Positions 7,758-16,153 of a stretch of 30,658 bases of DNA are shown piece after piece (position 1 is the stretch's first letter; every line of letters begins with the position of its first letter). Made by a program: the position numbers and the translations under genes. The stretch is from a virus. The notes beneath the pieces were generated by a model, which was not told where the DNA came from, did not search any database, and saw only the letters and a program-made list of their open reading frames with translations. The stretch is taken from the IMG/VR virus record IMGVR_UViG_3300006916_000217, positions 1 through 30,658 of that record. One strand, given 5' to 3'.

Positions 7758-7927
7758 CGCCTTACATTGACCCCGATATTATCAAATATCTGGAAGAAAT
7801 GTATCCTGATCAATGCCCTGATATTAGTATGGAAGAGAAACAAATTTGGTTTTCTTCTGGACAAGTTTCTGTTGTACGGCATTTGAGAGATCAGTACAAC
7901 ATTCAAGAGGAAACTAAGTACAACTAA
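7754..7927 (+). CDS. Small conserved-looking hypothetical protein (57 aa)
   Basis: A 57-residue ORF starting ATGA over the previous stop and ending nine bases before the next gene. The protein begins MTPYIDPDIIKYLEEMYPDQ, with QIWFSSGQVSVVRHLRD near residues 30-46, and ends in a charged tail. The start-stop overlap and lack of any other reading in the gap make it a likely real gene. Similar short proteins ahead of the portal occur in marine T7-like phages, as far as I can recall. Function is unknown. Confidence 0.75.
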   Translation: MTPYIDPDIIKYLEEMYPDQCPDISMEEKQIWFSSGQVSVVRHLRDQYNIQEETKYN

Positions 7928-7936
7928 TTTAGTGCT

Positions 7937-8434
7937 ATGGCTCTTGGTCTTATCATCGGTCTAGGCTCTGCAGCTATTGCAGGCTCTTCTCTTTATTCTG
8001 GTTACCAAACTGGTAAAGCAGCTCGTCGTCAAGAACGACAAGCAAAAGCTCAAATGAGGGCTACTCGTCGCCGCACGCAGATGGAGCTGCAGCAAATGCA
8101 GTCAGAGTCTGCTGCTGCTTCTCAACGTTTTAATCAGCAGCTAGCAATGTCTCGTGAGCGTACTGCAGCTACGCAGCGAGAAGCTGAATTGGCACGTCAA
8201 GCTACAATGAAACAAGTTGCAGCGCAAAGGTCTGCGTCTGCTTTGGCTATTCAGCAACAACAACTGCAGTCTGCTATTCAACGTCAGTCAGCGGCTGCCA
8301 AAGTAGGACAGCAAAAGCGTAAGAAAGTTGGTAGCCCTGGTGCTCTCCGTACAGCCGTTGATGCTCAGTCTGCACTTGCTCTGGGTGGCCCGTCGCAAAC
8401 TACACAATCTGGAGTCGGTGGTCTGAATGTCTAA
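7937..8434 (+). CDS. Membrane-segment plus coiled-coil protein, likely virion-associated
   Basis: A 165-residue protein that starts with a small-residue hydrophobic segment (residues 2-20, glycine-zipper-like, LGLIIGLGSAAIAG). A basic GKAARRQERQAKAQ patch at about 26-39 follows, then a long Gln/Ala/Arg-rich coiled coil to about 135 and a Gly/Ser tail ending GGLNV. The layout recalls small virion or ejection proteins of T7-like phages, but I cannot assign a family. It overlaps the portal gene by eight bases (ATGTCTAA), so the two are probably translated together. Confidence 0.72.
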   Translation: MALGLIIGLGSAAIAGSSLYSGYQTGKAARRQERQAKAQMRATRRRTQMELQQMQSESAAASQRFNQQLAMSRERTAATQREAELARQATMKQVAAQRSASALAIQQQQLQSAIQRQSAAAKVGQQKRKKVGSPGALRTAVDAQSALALGGPSQTTQSGVGGLNV

Positions 8435-10013
8435 AAACAAAGCTGCGGCTCGGTATTCGTTTCTTGAGCCAGAGAAAACTGTTTATCTCGATCGTGCTAT
8501 TGAGTGTAGTCGATACACTTTGCCGACCCTTATTACGGATAACGACCGCAGCACGGGTAAGAATCTTTATACAAAAATTGATACAACTTACCAGGGTCTT
8601 GGAGCACGCGGAGTAAATAATTTAGCAAGTAAACTTCTTATTGCTCTTCTACCTCCAAACCAAAGTTTCTTTCGGTTGTCTGTAGATGACATCAAACTAC
8701 AGCAAGAGTTAGATAATTTCAAAGAACTGCAGTCACAGTTTGAGCAACAGCTTGCTTTAATGGAACGCGCAGTGATGCGTAACATTGAAGAGTCTGGTGA
8801 TCGGACTGCACTGTTTGAAGCGCTAAAGCATTTGATTATTGGCGGCAACGCCTTGCTGTATGTATCTGAAACAGGTACTCGCGTTTACCCGCTCAAGTCT
8901 TTTGTTGTTAACCGTGACCCTGAAGGAAATATTCTTGAAGCTGTTGTACGTGAAGAAGTTAGTCCAGATGTTCTTCCAGAAGGAACAGCAGACAAAAACT
9001 CAAACGGTAGCTTTAAAGATAAGAGCACGTTTCTTTACACTCACGTAACTTGGGATTACGAAAAGGATCGTTGCAATTGGTATCAAGAGGCTTACGGTAA
9101 GCAAGTTAATAAGACTGGCTCAGTTCCTATTGATAAAAGTCCTTGGATTGTTCTCAGGATGTTTCGGGTAGCACACGAAAGCTACGGTCGCTCATACGTA
9201 GAAGAGCTTCTTGGGGATCTTAAGAGTTTAGAATTTTTGTCCAAAGCGATTGTTGAAGGTAGTGCAGCCGCGGCCAAGATCATCTTCCTGTGTAACCCGA
9301 ACGGTACTACGCGACCTGATGCTCTTGCTCGTGCCGCCAATGGGTCCATTGTTGCAGGCAATCCAGCCGATGTGGCTCCTATACAAATGCAAAAGCAGGC
9401 AGACCTGACGGTTGCCTTGAACACTATTGGCCGCATCGAGCAGCGCCTTAGCTTTGCGTTCTTGCTTAACAGTGCAATCCAAGCAGGTGCAGCTGGACGG
9501 GACCGCGTTACAGCCGAAGAGATTCGCATGGTTGCCAATGAGCTAGAGAGTGGCCTAGGCGGTGTGTACTCCATCCTGAGCGTGGAGCTGCAGGTGCCTC
9601 TGGTTAACCGCAAGATGGCGCTGATGGAGCGTGAAGGTAGCTTGCCTCGTTTGCCTCAAGATATTGTCAAGCCTCAGATCACAACTGGTCTTGATGCTCT
9701 CGGTCGCGGCAACGACAAAGCCAAGTTGATTGAGTTTATTCAAACTCTTGCTGGCACTATGGGTCCAGAAGTGATGGCTAAGTTTGTCAACAGTCGCGAA
9801 CTTATTACTCGACTTGCTGCTGCTGATGGTCTTGATACCTACAAATTGATTAAGTCGGAAGAAGACTTGATGGCAGAGGAACAACAACAGGCTATGATGA
9901 TGCAGCAACAAATGGCACAGCAAGATCCTAACAATGATCCTGCGAAACAAGCCGCACTTGTCAAAGCCGAAAATGACTCAATCCGAACCCAGCAAGAAGC
10001 CCCAGGTGGCTAA
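8427..10013 (+). CDS. gp8: Portal (head-tail connector), T7 gp8-like
   Basis: A 528-residue portal protein, close to the 536 of T7 gp8. The N-terminus carries the conserved GLGARGVNNLASKLLIALLPP segment followed by FFRL, and the C-terminal region is Gln/Met-rich (EEQQQAMMMQQQMAQQ near 488-503). It forms the ring at the capsid vertex through which DNA is packaged and ejected, and on which scaffold and tail assemble. Downstream genes in the T7 order support the call. Confidence 0.95.
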   Translation: MSKNKAAARYSFLEPEKTVYLDRAIECSRYTLPTLITDNDRSTGKNLYTKIDTTYQGLGARGVNNLASKLLIALLPPNQSFFRLSVDDIKLQQELDNFKELQSQFEQQLALMERAVMRNIEESGDRTALFEALKHLIIGGNALLYVSETGTRVYPLKSFVVNRDPEGNILEAVVREEVSPDVLPEGTADKNSNGSFKDKSTFLYTHVTWDYEKDRCNWYQEAYGKQVNKTGSVPIDKSPWIVLRMFRVAHESYGRSYVEELLGDLKSLEFLSKAIVEGSAAAAKIIFLCNPNGTTRPDALARAANGSIVAGNPADVAPIQMQKQADLTVALNTIGRIEQRLSFAFLLNSAIQAGAAGRDRVTAEEIRMVANELESGLGGVYSILSVELQVPLVNRKMALMEREGSLPRLPQDIVKPQITTGLDALGRGNDKAKLIEFIQTLAGTMGPEVMAKFVNSRELITRLAAADGLDTYKLIKSEEDLMAEEQQQAMMMQQQMAQQDPNNDPAKQAALVKAENDSIRTQQEAPGG

Positions 10014-10206
10014 AGCTATTACTCCTAAACCTGAAGTTGTAGAGGAAGTAGTTAAAGAAGAACCTCCTGTATCTAAAGGTCCGCTTGATGAATTGATTGA
10101 ACGCCTGAAGGTTGAAAAGCCTATGGTGTACGAGCAATATCGCAAAGCGCTGCGTCAGCGTCGTCCCGCTTGGATCTATCCTGATCTCACCGTCCGTATT
10201 GGTTAA
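9973..10206 (+). CDS. Small hypothetical protein between portal and scaffold
   Basis: A 77-residue protein that overlaps the portal end by 41 bases in another frame and ends two bases before the scaffold gene. The N-terminal half is Lys/Glu/Pro/Val-rich and probably disordered. The C-terminal half (PLDELIERLKVEKPMVYEQY, then RRPAWIYPDLTVRIG) looks folded. I recognise no family. The ATG at 9973 was preferred over the upstream in-frame start at 9934 because it gives the shorter overlap. Its position suggests a part in head assembly. Confidence 0.7.
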   Translation: MTQSEPSKKPQVAKAITPKPEVVEEVVKEEPPVSKGPLDELIERLKVEKPMVYEQYRKALRQRRPAWIYPDLTVRIG

Positions 10207-10208
10207 AC

Positions 10209-10829
10209 ATGGAAGTCGTCGCAGACAACGTACTCAGTCAAGAAACTGGGCCGTATAACGAAAAGGATCTTGAAGTTCTTGGTCAAGAGCAACAAGAAGC
10301 TCAAGAGCAGCAAGACGAAGATCTTATCGGCGGTAAATTCAAAAGCGCTGATGATCTTCTCAAGGCTTACCAAGAACTTGAAAAGAAACTTGGCAGTGGT
10401 CAAACCGAAGAAACAGAGGAATCTGAATCTGAGGTTGAGGATCAAGAGCCTGTTGTTCTGTCTCAAGAAGAAGAGTCAACGATCCTTGAAAGCATCGGCG
10501 GTCAAGAAAACTTTAACGCTGTTCAATCTTGGGCAAAGGAAAACCTTGACCAGGCTGAACTTGATGCTTACAACCGCGAAGTAAATAGCGGTGACTACTA
10601 CCGCGCTCGTAACGCGCTTCAATCTCTTAGTTACGCCTACCAAGAAAACGAAGGATCAGAGCCTCAGCTTCTTGGCGGCAAAATTTCTGCAAACGCTACG
10701 GACGTGTTCCGTTCTACTTCAGAAGTTATGCAAGCTATGAATGATCCTCGCTATTTAAAAGATTCTGCATACACTAATGATGTGCAGGAAAAACTTGTCC
10801 GTAGCGAAGTTCTTGGACCAAGGGGTTAG
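10209..10829 (+). CDS. gp9: Capsid assembly scaffold, T7 gp9-like
   Basis: A 206-residue acidic protein directly before the capsid gene, the place of T7 gp9. The N-terminal half is Glu/Gln/Asp-rich, with KFKSADDLLKAYQELEKKLG at about 44-63, a motif common in phage scaffolds. The C-terminal part has helix-rich segments and a positively charged end (KLVRSEVLGPRG), which in scaffolds typically contacts the coat protein. The protein would guide procapsid assembly and then leave. It is shorter than T7 gp9 (307 aa). Confidence 0.88.
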   Translation: MEVVADNVLSQETGPYNEKDLEVLGQEQQEAQEQQDEDLIGGKFKSADDLLKAYQELEKKLGSGQTEETEESESEVEDQEPVVLSQEEESTILESIGGQENFNAVQSWAKENLDQAELDAYNREVNSGDYYRARNALQSLSYAYQENEGSEPQLLGGKISANATDVFRSTSEVMQAMNDPRYLKDSAYTNDVQEKLVRSEVLGPRG

Positions 10830-10920
10830 TATAAGGGTACGCGCAAGTAATAATTGTTGCCGCTGAGGCGATAACAACAACGAAGACGAGCGCACGTAAA
10901 CACTTAACCAATTAGCTACG
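10830..10920 (+). other. Leader region before the capsid gene with a hairpin
   Basis: The largest gene-free stretch in the window (91 bases). It holds a possible hairpin: TTGTT at 10854-10858 and GCC at 10859-10861 pair with GGC at 10867-10869 and AACAA at 10873-10877, with a three-base bulge. No T tract follows, so it is not a terminator. It may protect or process the abundant capsid mRNA, or lie by a phage promoter. I see no convincing sigma-70 or T7-type promoter, and no strong ribosome site before the ATG at 10921. Confidence 0.35.
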
Positions 10921-12336
10921 ATGCCTGATTTTGCATCTCTTAGCCGGCTAGGTAGTATTAACGGCGCACAATTTAACGCCAACTCCGCAGCCGGTAACTA
11001 CGAGCGTGAAAACGCTAATTTTCTGAAAATTTTTAGTGGTGAGGTTCTCACTACGTTCGAGCGTGAGACGGTCTTCAAAGACCTGACCATGAAGCGTTCG
11101 ATTCAATCTGGCCGCTCTGCTAGCTTCCCAATTACAGGTCGTTTCAGCAGCCGCTACCATCGCCCTGGCGATTGGATTACTGGCCAAGGTAACAAAGGAA
11201 TGATCGGTGAAAAGATCATCACCATTGACGATCTTCTGATTGCCGACGCTTCGATCTATGACCTTGACGAGGCCAAACTGCATTGGGATGTGAGGAGCAT
11301 TTACTCGCAGGAATTGGGCCGCGCTCTGGCTCGTGCATACGACCAGCGCCTTGCTCGTACTCTGCTGTCTGCTTCTCAGTCTGACGGTCGTGTTAACGAC
11401 TGGGATGAGAAGACTTTCCAAACCGCAGGCGGTACTGTTAACTCTGTTGCCGCTAACGGCACCGTTACCCTCAGCGAAAACTTTGCAACCGCTGAACTGG
11501 GTAGCTTTGCAGTTGGCACCACCATCTACGGTGAAGACTCCGGTGCTTACGGCATCATCACCACTGCTCCTACTAACGGCGCTGCTACCTTTGTCATCAA
11601 CCCTGTTGGTGCTATCGGTACTGGCTCTAACGCCACCTTCACTGTTGGCGAGCGCCTGTTTGTTATCGGCACTATGCCTGGTGGTACTTCTCTCACCGGT
11701 ATTGACCTGAACGGTGCTGCTGACCGCAACGCCCGTGGCGATCTGATTATCGACAACCTGTACGATGCTTGCCAGGTTCTCGACGAAAAAGATGCTCCTA
11801 AAGAGGGACGTGTGTGCGTTCTTTCGCCAGGCGCATATTATGATGTGCTGTCTTCTGACCGCGCCATCAGCGTTGACTTCAATGGCAACAGTGGCAGCAA
11901 CGGTAGCTTCGGTGAAAACCGTGTGGCTTCTGCTGCTGGCTTCAAGCTGATCACCTCCAACCACTTGGGTGTTAACGCTTACACCAACGGTCAAACCTAC
12001 TCTGGTGTGGCTAACCAAACTGCTACCACCCGTGGTGAGCGTCCTAACTACATCAATGGCCGCGACGGTTCTGATGGTCGTGTTCAGAACGGCACTAACG
12101 ATTACTTCCAGGATGAGCAAGGTAACGATGGTTCCATTGCGAACGCATTTGCCCTGTGCTTCACCAAGGAAGCTGTCGGTACTGTGTCTCTGAAGGACGT
12201 GTCCATGCAGATGACTGGTTCTGAGTACAAAGCCATGACTCAGAGCACCATGATGGTTGCCTCTTACGCTGTGGGCCACGGTGTCCTGCGTCCTGAGTGC
12301 TCCGTCAGCCTGCTGCACGACGGCAATCCCTATTGA
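10921..12336 (+). CDS. gp10: Major capsid protein, T7 gp10-like, enlarged
   Basis: A 471-residue HK97-fold coat protein related to T7 gp10A (345 aa). Shared blocks are FLKIFSGEVLTTFER at 34-48, KIITIDDLLIADASIYDLDEA near 98-118, DVRSIYSQELGRALA near 123-137, LIIDNL/VLSPGAYYDVL near 275-310, and GTVSLKD and SYAVGHGVLRPE near 420-459. About 85-90 extra residues (roughly 165-262) lie between the helix after 140 and the block at 275, and about 30 more in a Gly/Asn/Asp-rich stretch near 353-400. These probably form surface loops or a decoration-like domain. Codon use is heavily biased to C- and G-ending codons (CTG, AAC, ACC), unlike gp16, as expected for the most highly made protein. Confidence 0.95.
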   Translation: MPDFASLSRLGSINGAQFNANSAAGNYERENANFLKIFSGEVLTTFERETVFKDLTMKRSIQSGRSASFPITGRFSSRYHRPGDWITGQGNKGMIGEKIITIDDLLIADASIYDLDEAKLHWDVRSIYSQELGRALARAYDQRLARTLLSASQSDGRVNDWDEKTFQTAGGTVNSVAANGTVTLSENFATAELGSFAVGTTIYGEDSGAYGIITTAPTNGAATFVINPVGAIGTGSNATFTVGERLFVIGTMPGGTSLTGIDLNGAADRNARGDLIIDNLYDACQVLDEKDAPKEGRVCVLSPGAYYDVLSSDRAISVDFNGNSGSNGSFGENRVASAAGFKLITSNHLGVNAYTNGQTYSGVANQTATTRGERPNYINGRDGSDGRVQNGTNDYFQDEQGNDGSIANAFALCFTKEAVGTVSLKDVSMQMTGSEYKAMTQSTMMVASYAVGHGVLRPECSVSLLHDGNPY

Positions 12337-12366
12337 TAAAATTTATTTGTCAATAACCAATACAAT

Positions 12367-12398
12367 GGGGGAAGCAGTAATTTGTTTCCCCCTTTTTT
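12367..12398 (+). terminator. Intrinsic terminator after the capsid gene
   Basis: A ten-base-pair hairpin, GGGGGAAGCA pairing with TGTTTCCCCC (one G-T pair) around a six-base loop, is followed by six T. It sits 30 bases after the capsid stop and before the tail tube gene, exactly where T7 has its T-phi terminator. It would limit transcription into tail genes and raise capsid mRNA levels relative to them. Confidence 0.93.
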
Positions 12399-12407
12399 GT
12401 TGGCATA

Positions 12408-13046
12408 ATGACTACAAGCAAACTTTCAGCAGTCAACACGCTGCTATCAATTATTGGTGAGGCTCCAGTCAACTCTCTCACCGCTCCTCTGACTGGAGAT
12501 GCAAGTTTGGCGGAGCGGACACTTGATGAAGTAAGCCGTGAAGTTCAAGGCGCAGGCTGGTCTTGGAACACAATGCTTTATGACACAATTCCTCTGGACG
12601 CTGGTACAGGCCAATCCCAACTTCCCAGCAACACCCTGGCAGTACGATTTAACCCGATTTCTTATCCGTCACAACGGTTTGTTCTTCGGGGGCTTAGGCT
12701 TTTTGATCGCGTTAAAAATAGCTTTGATTTGAGAGGCAGCCTTGGTGTATCTATTACTGGCGGAAACAGCGACCTTGTAGCAGAGATTGTTGAAGAACTG
12801 GATTGGGACAGCATTCCAGAAACAGGTCGTCGCTACATTATGATCCGCGCTGGTCGAATGTTTGCAAACCGTGCTGTTACTTCTTCGTCTATTGAAACCT
12901 ACACTTCAGAAGACGAAGCACGAGCCTTGCAAATCTTGAAGCGCACAGAAGATATGGCACAGAATTATAACTACATTAGTGGTCCAGATGATCTATATGG
13001 CGGTCGCGTTATGACTACTTTTGGTCCTGATATTCTTTCTCGCTAA
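12408..13046 (+). CDS. gp11: Tail tubular protein A, T7 gp11-like
   Basis: A 212-residue adaptor that joins the portal to the tail nozzle (T7 gp11, 196 aa). The N-terminus KLSAVNTLLSIIGEAPVNSL closely follows the T7 pattern, followed by EVQGAGWSWNT near 44-54 and an acidic DEARALQILKR helix near the end. Its gene comes straight after the terminator. Its stop overlaps the next start as TAATG, so gp11 and gp12 are probably coupled. Confidence 0.93.
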   Translation: MTTSKLSAVNTLLSIIGEAPVNSLTAPLTGDASLAERTLDEVSREVQGAGWSWNTMLYDTIPLDAGTGQSQLPSNTLAVRFNPISYPSQRFVLRGLRLFDRVKNSFDLRGSLGVSITGGNSDLVAEIVEELDWDSIPETGRRYIMIRAGRMFANRAVTSSSIETYTSEDEARALQILKRTEDMAQNYNYISGPDDLYGGRVMTTFGPDILSR

Positions 13047-16000
13047 TGTCTAGAGAACTTTATAGCCAAGTTATTGGCCCACTTAACAAAGGCGTGAACC
13101 AACAGGCTGACAGTTTTGTGCTGCCAGGCTTTGCAAAAGTTCTTGAAAACGCCAACTGTGACCTTGTGGAAGGTCTTAAAAAACGACTAGGTTCTGTGCC
13201 TCTACGGCAGATTGATAACCTTACACAAAACGCTGGGGGACAAACCCTTACTGCTCCGCTCAAGTGGAATGAAGCTTGGGTGTTTGTTTACAACCGCAGT
13301 ACAGAAGAACGGTTTGTGTTGATGGTTGTTGATGACAGCCGCACTATTGCTAGAACCGGTAACACTACAAACAACTCAAACGTTGTAGCCAGTCTTAATA
13401 GTGCTACTGATGTGTTTGTTGGAGCCACTATTACTGGTACTGGGATCCCAGCTAACACAACTATTTCCAGTATTGAAGGCACAACTATTACGTTAAGTAA
13501 CAACGCAACAGCAACAAACACTGGCACAGCTCTAACTATCACGTCTTCGCTGACGTTTGTTACTGGTGTTTCTAACGTTGAACCAATCACTGGTACGATT
13601 CCGTCAGTGCTGCCTGAAGAGCAAACTTTTACAAACGTTACCACTGCAAACCTAAATTACTTGCGTGGCTCTGGCAGAGCAAAGGATCGACTGCGTGCCA
13701 CGTCTTTCCAAGACTTTGTATTTATTACAAACATTCAGCAGACCGTTGCTTTTGACGCTACTGAAACTCTGACTCGTTTTAACATTTCAGAGATCAGTAA
13801 CGAGTTTCGTCCAACTAGAGCGCAGGTAAACGTCAAACTAGTTGACTACGACAGTATTTATACAGTCCGTATAACGCTTGATAACGGCGATGTAATTATT
13901 GGTAATCACCTTACGCCTTCTCTTACTGATAACAATGGCAACACAAATTTTGTTAGCACAGAAACAATTGCTGCAAAACTGATTAGCAACACAGACACTA
14001 TTTCTGGCTCTACAACAACTGGTAGTTCAACAATTACTAGTGTTAGCTCTGCTGATATTGGAAAGGTACATCAAGGTGAACTAGTTACAGGTTCAAATAT
14101 TCCAACAGGCAGTTTTGTTGGTGATGTTGGTGACACTAGTTTTGAGCTTGTTGACAATGCCGGAGCATCAGTTAACGCAACTGGAAACGGTAGTACTACT
14201 CTGACTCTTGGTGAAGGTCTTGATCAAACAGACATTAACAACGAGCTAAACTTTGAGCGTCAAAACTCACAGATTCTGATTACTTGCGCTAACACAAACC
14301 GGTTTATCCAAAACATCGTCGTGTCTGACGCCAGGGGTAACACCCTGATGGATGGCTTTTCAAACCAAGTTACCAGCATTACAGAGCTGCCTAGTTCTGA
14401 TTGGAACGGTTACATCGTGCTTGTCTCGCCTGATGGCACGTCAAACCAAAGCTCTTACTACCTTCAGTTCAACGCAGAAGGTACAACAACAGATGGCGAC
14501 TACGGTAACGGTGTTTGGGAAGAGGTAGGTAGCTGGGGTACTCCTGGTCTACTTGACGACAACACAATGCCTCATGCGTTTATTTACTACAGAAACGATG
14601 ATGCTCTAGCTCGGTTTACCTTACAACCGTTTAGCGGTACTACTTACACAGACGGCAGCACTAGTTTTGATATTCCTGGTTGGACTACACGGTTGTCTGG
14701 TGATGCAGATGAATTACCGGCTCCAACTTTTGCTGGTGACACAATTAACGACATTGTGTTTTTTAAAAACCGTCTTGGTTTTGTAAGCGGTGAAAACGTC
14801 ATCCTTAGTGAAGCTGGTTCTTACTACAACTTCTGGCAGCAGTCAGCACTGCAAGTCGTAGACAACGACACTATTGACTTGACTGCAGTTAGTAACGACG
14901 TTGCGGTACTAAACTTTGCCTTGCAGCAGCAGGATGAACTTGTTCTGTTCTCTAACGAAAACCAGTTCCGTCTTTACTCAGGCGACAACGTTACGTTTAG
15001 TCCTGAGACAGCTTCTGTGGGTAGGATTAGCTCCATCAGTATGGAAGCAAAAGTCAAACCACAACAAGTTGGTCCTCAAGTCATCTTCCCAGTCAAAGAG
15101 GGTGATTTTACTGGTCTTCATACATTTATCACTACTGACCGTACCGTTGGTATTAACTTGGGTCAAACGGCAGTTATTACAGAGACTGTACCGAAATACA
15201 TCCCCAAAAATATCGACAGTTTGGCTGTAAGCCGTACTGATCAATACCTTGTTGCACTTAGTAATGACGATAAAAACGCACTTTATGTGTACCAATTTTT
15301 CTGGGAAGCTTCTGGCGGTTCTCTAACTAACCGACAGAACGCTTGGTCTAAATGGACGTTCCCTAACAAAGAACTGCACTGGTGCGATTTTGTTGAAGGT
15401 ACTCTTTATACTTTGACTGAGTACGACAACGACGGTACTGCTGAGTATTACCTTGAAGGCATTAACGCTTCTCGACCTCCTCAAGAACCTACCAGCCTGT
15501 TTCTGCTAGATCGCCAGCTGTCCAACTCTATTACTACCAACGCTGGTGCTGTCACTTTTACTTACAACGCAGGAACCAACAAAACAACCGTAAACCTGCC
15601 GTATCGAACTGTTAACGCAAGTCAATTTGTTGTTATTAAACAGGATGCAAGCGATGCAAACGAAGCTGAAAAACGTTGGATCGTGGCTAATAATGTTCCG
15701 GCTGACGTTACTAGTTTCGAGTGCGATAGCGTTGGGGATTTTTCAAGCAGCTCTTGGGTCTTTGGTGAAAAGTATACGTTCACTTTCCGACCTCCGCAGC
15801 TCATGCCTTACAGCCGAACTGCTACTGACAATACTTTTATTGGCAATCGTACTGGAAGGCTTCAGCTTAGGTATATGGATGTCTACTACAACGATGCCCG
15901 TTATTTCAAAGTAGAAGTCACACCAAAATACCGTGACAAGGTTACTTACGAGTTTGACCGTCGTGATCCAATAAACGGAAACATTGTTATTGGTGAGGAA

Positions 16001-16153
16001 GAAGAGTTTGAACAATCAAAGTTCCGCTCACATATCCAAAGCAAGAACGACCAAGTTACAGTAGAAATAGTCAACGATAGCATTGATCAGTCTAAGTTCA
16101 TTGCTATGGAATGGACTGGTTTGTATTTTGATGTTGCGAGGAAGTACGGTTAA
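13046..16153 (+). CDS. gp12: Tail tubular protein B (nozzle), T7 gp12-like
   Basis: A 1035-residue nozzle protein against 794 in T7. Conserved blocks are GPLNKGVNQQADS near the start, FQDFVFITN near 221-229, the TMPHAFIYY region, and INDIVFFKNRLGFVSGENVILSEAG near 570-600. Two Thr/Gly/Ser/Asn-rich beta-type modules account for part of the extra length. One is at about residues 104-168, with TGTGIPANTTISSI-like sequence. The other is at about 317-390, with TGSNIPTGSFVGDV-like sequence. Both have the pattern G-x-x-IP-x-x-T/S followed by a short beta strand and look like diverged copies. They may decorate the nozzle and touch the cell surface. Confidence 0.93.
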   Translation: MSRELYSQVIGPLNKGVNQQADSFVLPGFAKVLENANCDLVEGLKKRLGSVPLRQIDNLTQNAGGQTLTAPLKWNEAWVFVYNRSTEERFVLMVVDDSRTIARTGNTTNNSNVVASLNSATDVFVGATITGTGIPANTTISSIEGTTITLSNNATATNTGTALTITSSLTFVTGVSNVEPITGTIPSVLPEEQTFTNVTTANLNYLRGSGRAKDRLRATSFQDFVFITNIQQTVAFDATETLTRFNISEISNEFRPTRAQVNVKLVDYDSIYTVRITLDNGDVIIGNHLTPSLTDNNGNTNFVSTETIAAKLISNTDTISGSTTTGSSTITSVSSADIGKVHQGELVTGSNIPTGSFVGDVGDTSFELVDNAGASVNATGNGSTTLTLGEGLDQTDINNELNFERQNSQILITCANTNRFIQNIVVSDARGNTLMDGFSNQVTSITELPSSDWNGYIVLVSPDGTSNQSSYYLQFNAEGTTTDGDYGNGVWEEVGSWGTPGLLDDNTMPHAFIYYRNDDALARFTLQPFSGTTYTDGSTSFDIPGWTTRLSGDADELPAPTFAGDTINDIVFFKNRLGFVSGENVILSEAGSYYNFWQQSALQVVDNDTIDLTAVSNDVAVLNFALQQQDELVLFSNENQFRLYSGDNVTFSPETASVGRISSISMEAKVKPQQVGPQVIFPVKEGDFTGLHTFITTDRTVGINLGQTAVITETVPKYIPKNIDSLAVSRTDQYLVALSNDDKNALYVYQFFWEASGGSLTNRQNAWSKWTFPNKELHWCDFVEGTLYTLTEYDNDGTAEYYLEGINASRPPQEPTSLFLLDRQLSNSITTNAGAVTFTYNAGTNKTTVNLPYRTVNASQFVVIKQDASDANEAEKRWIVANNVPADVTSFECDSVGDFSSSSWVFGEKYTFTFRPPQLMPYSRTATDNTFIGNRTGRLQLRYMDVYYNDARYFKVEVTPKYRDKVTYEFDRRDPINGNIVIGEEEEFEQSKFRSHIQSKNDQVTVEIVNDSIDQSKFIAMEWTGLYFDVARKYG
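13355..14215 (+). repeat. Two diverged beta modules inserted in the nozzle gene
   Basis: The protein segments coded at about 13355-13549 and 13994-14215 share the order: N/S/T-rich strand, GxxIPxxT or GxxIPxxS turn, short gap, then a hydrophobic strand and N-A-T/G-rich end. Similarity is clear only at protein level. The span given covers both copies and the nozzle core between them. Confidence 0.5.

Noticed and set aside
10813-10854. Sigma-70-like promoter (TTGGAC with TATAAG or TAATAAT)
   Set aside because: Spacers of 11 and 29 bases do not fit, and no second independent signal supports it.
10948-12318. A 456-codon open frame on the - strand across the capsid gene
   Set aside because: It is explained by the strong codon bias of the capsid gene. 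Its protein has no recognisable features and no gene spacing or ribosome site supports it.
12300-12366. Programmed frameshift making a longer capsid form, as in T7 10B
   Set aside because: No convincing slippery run before the stop, and the following bases hold stops and the terminator hairpin.
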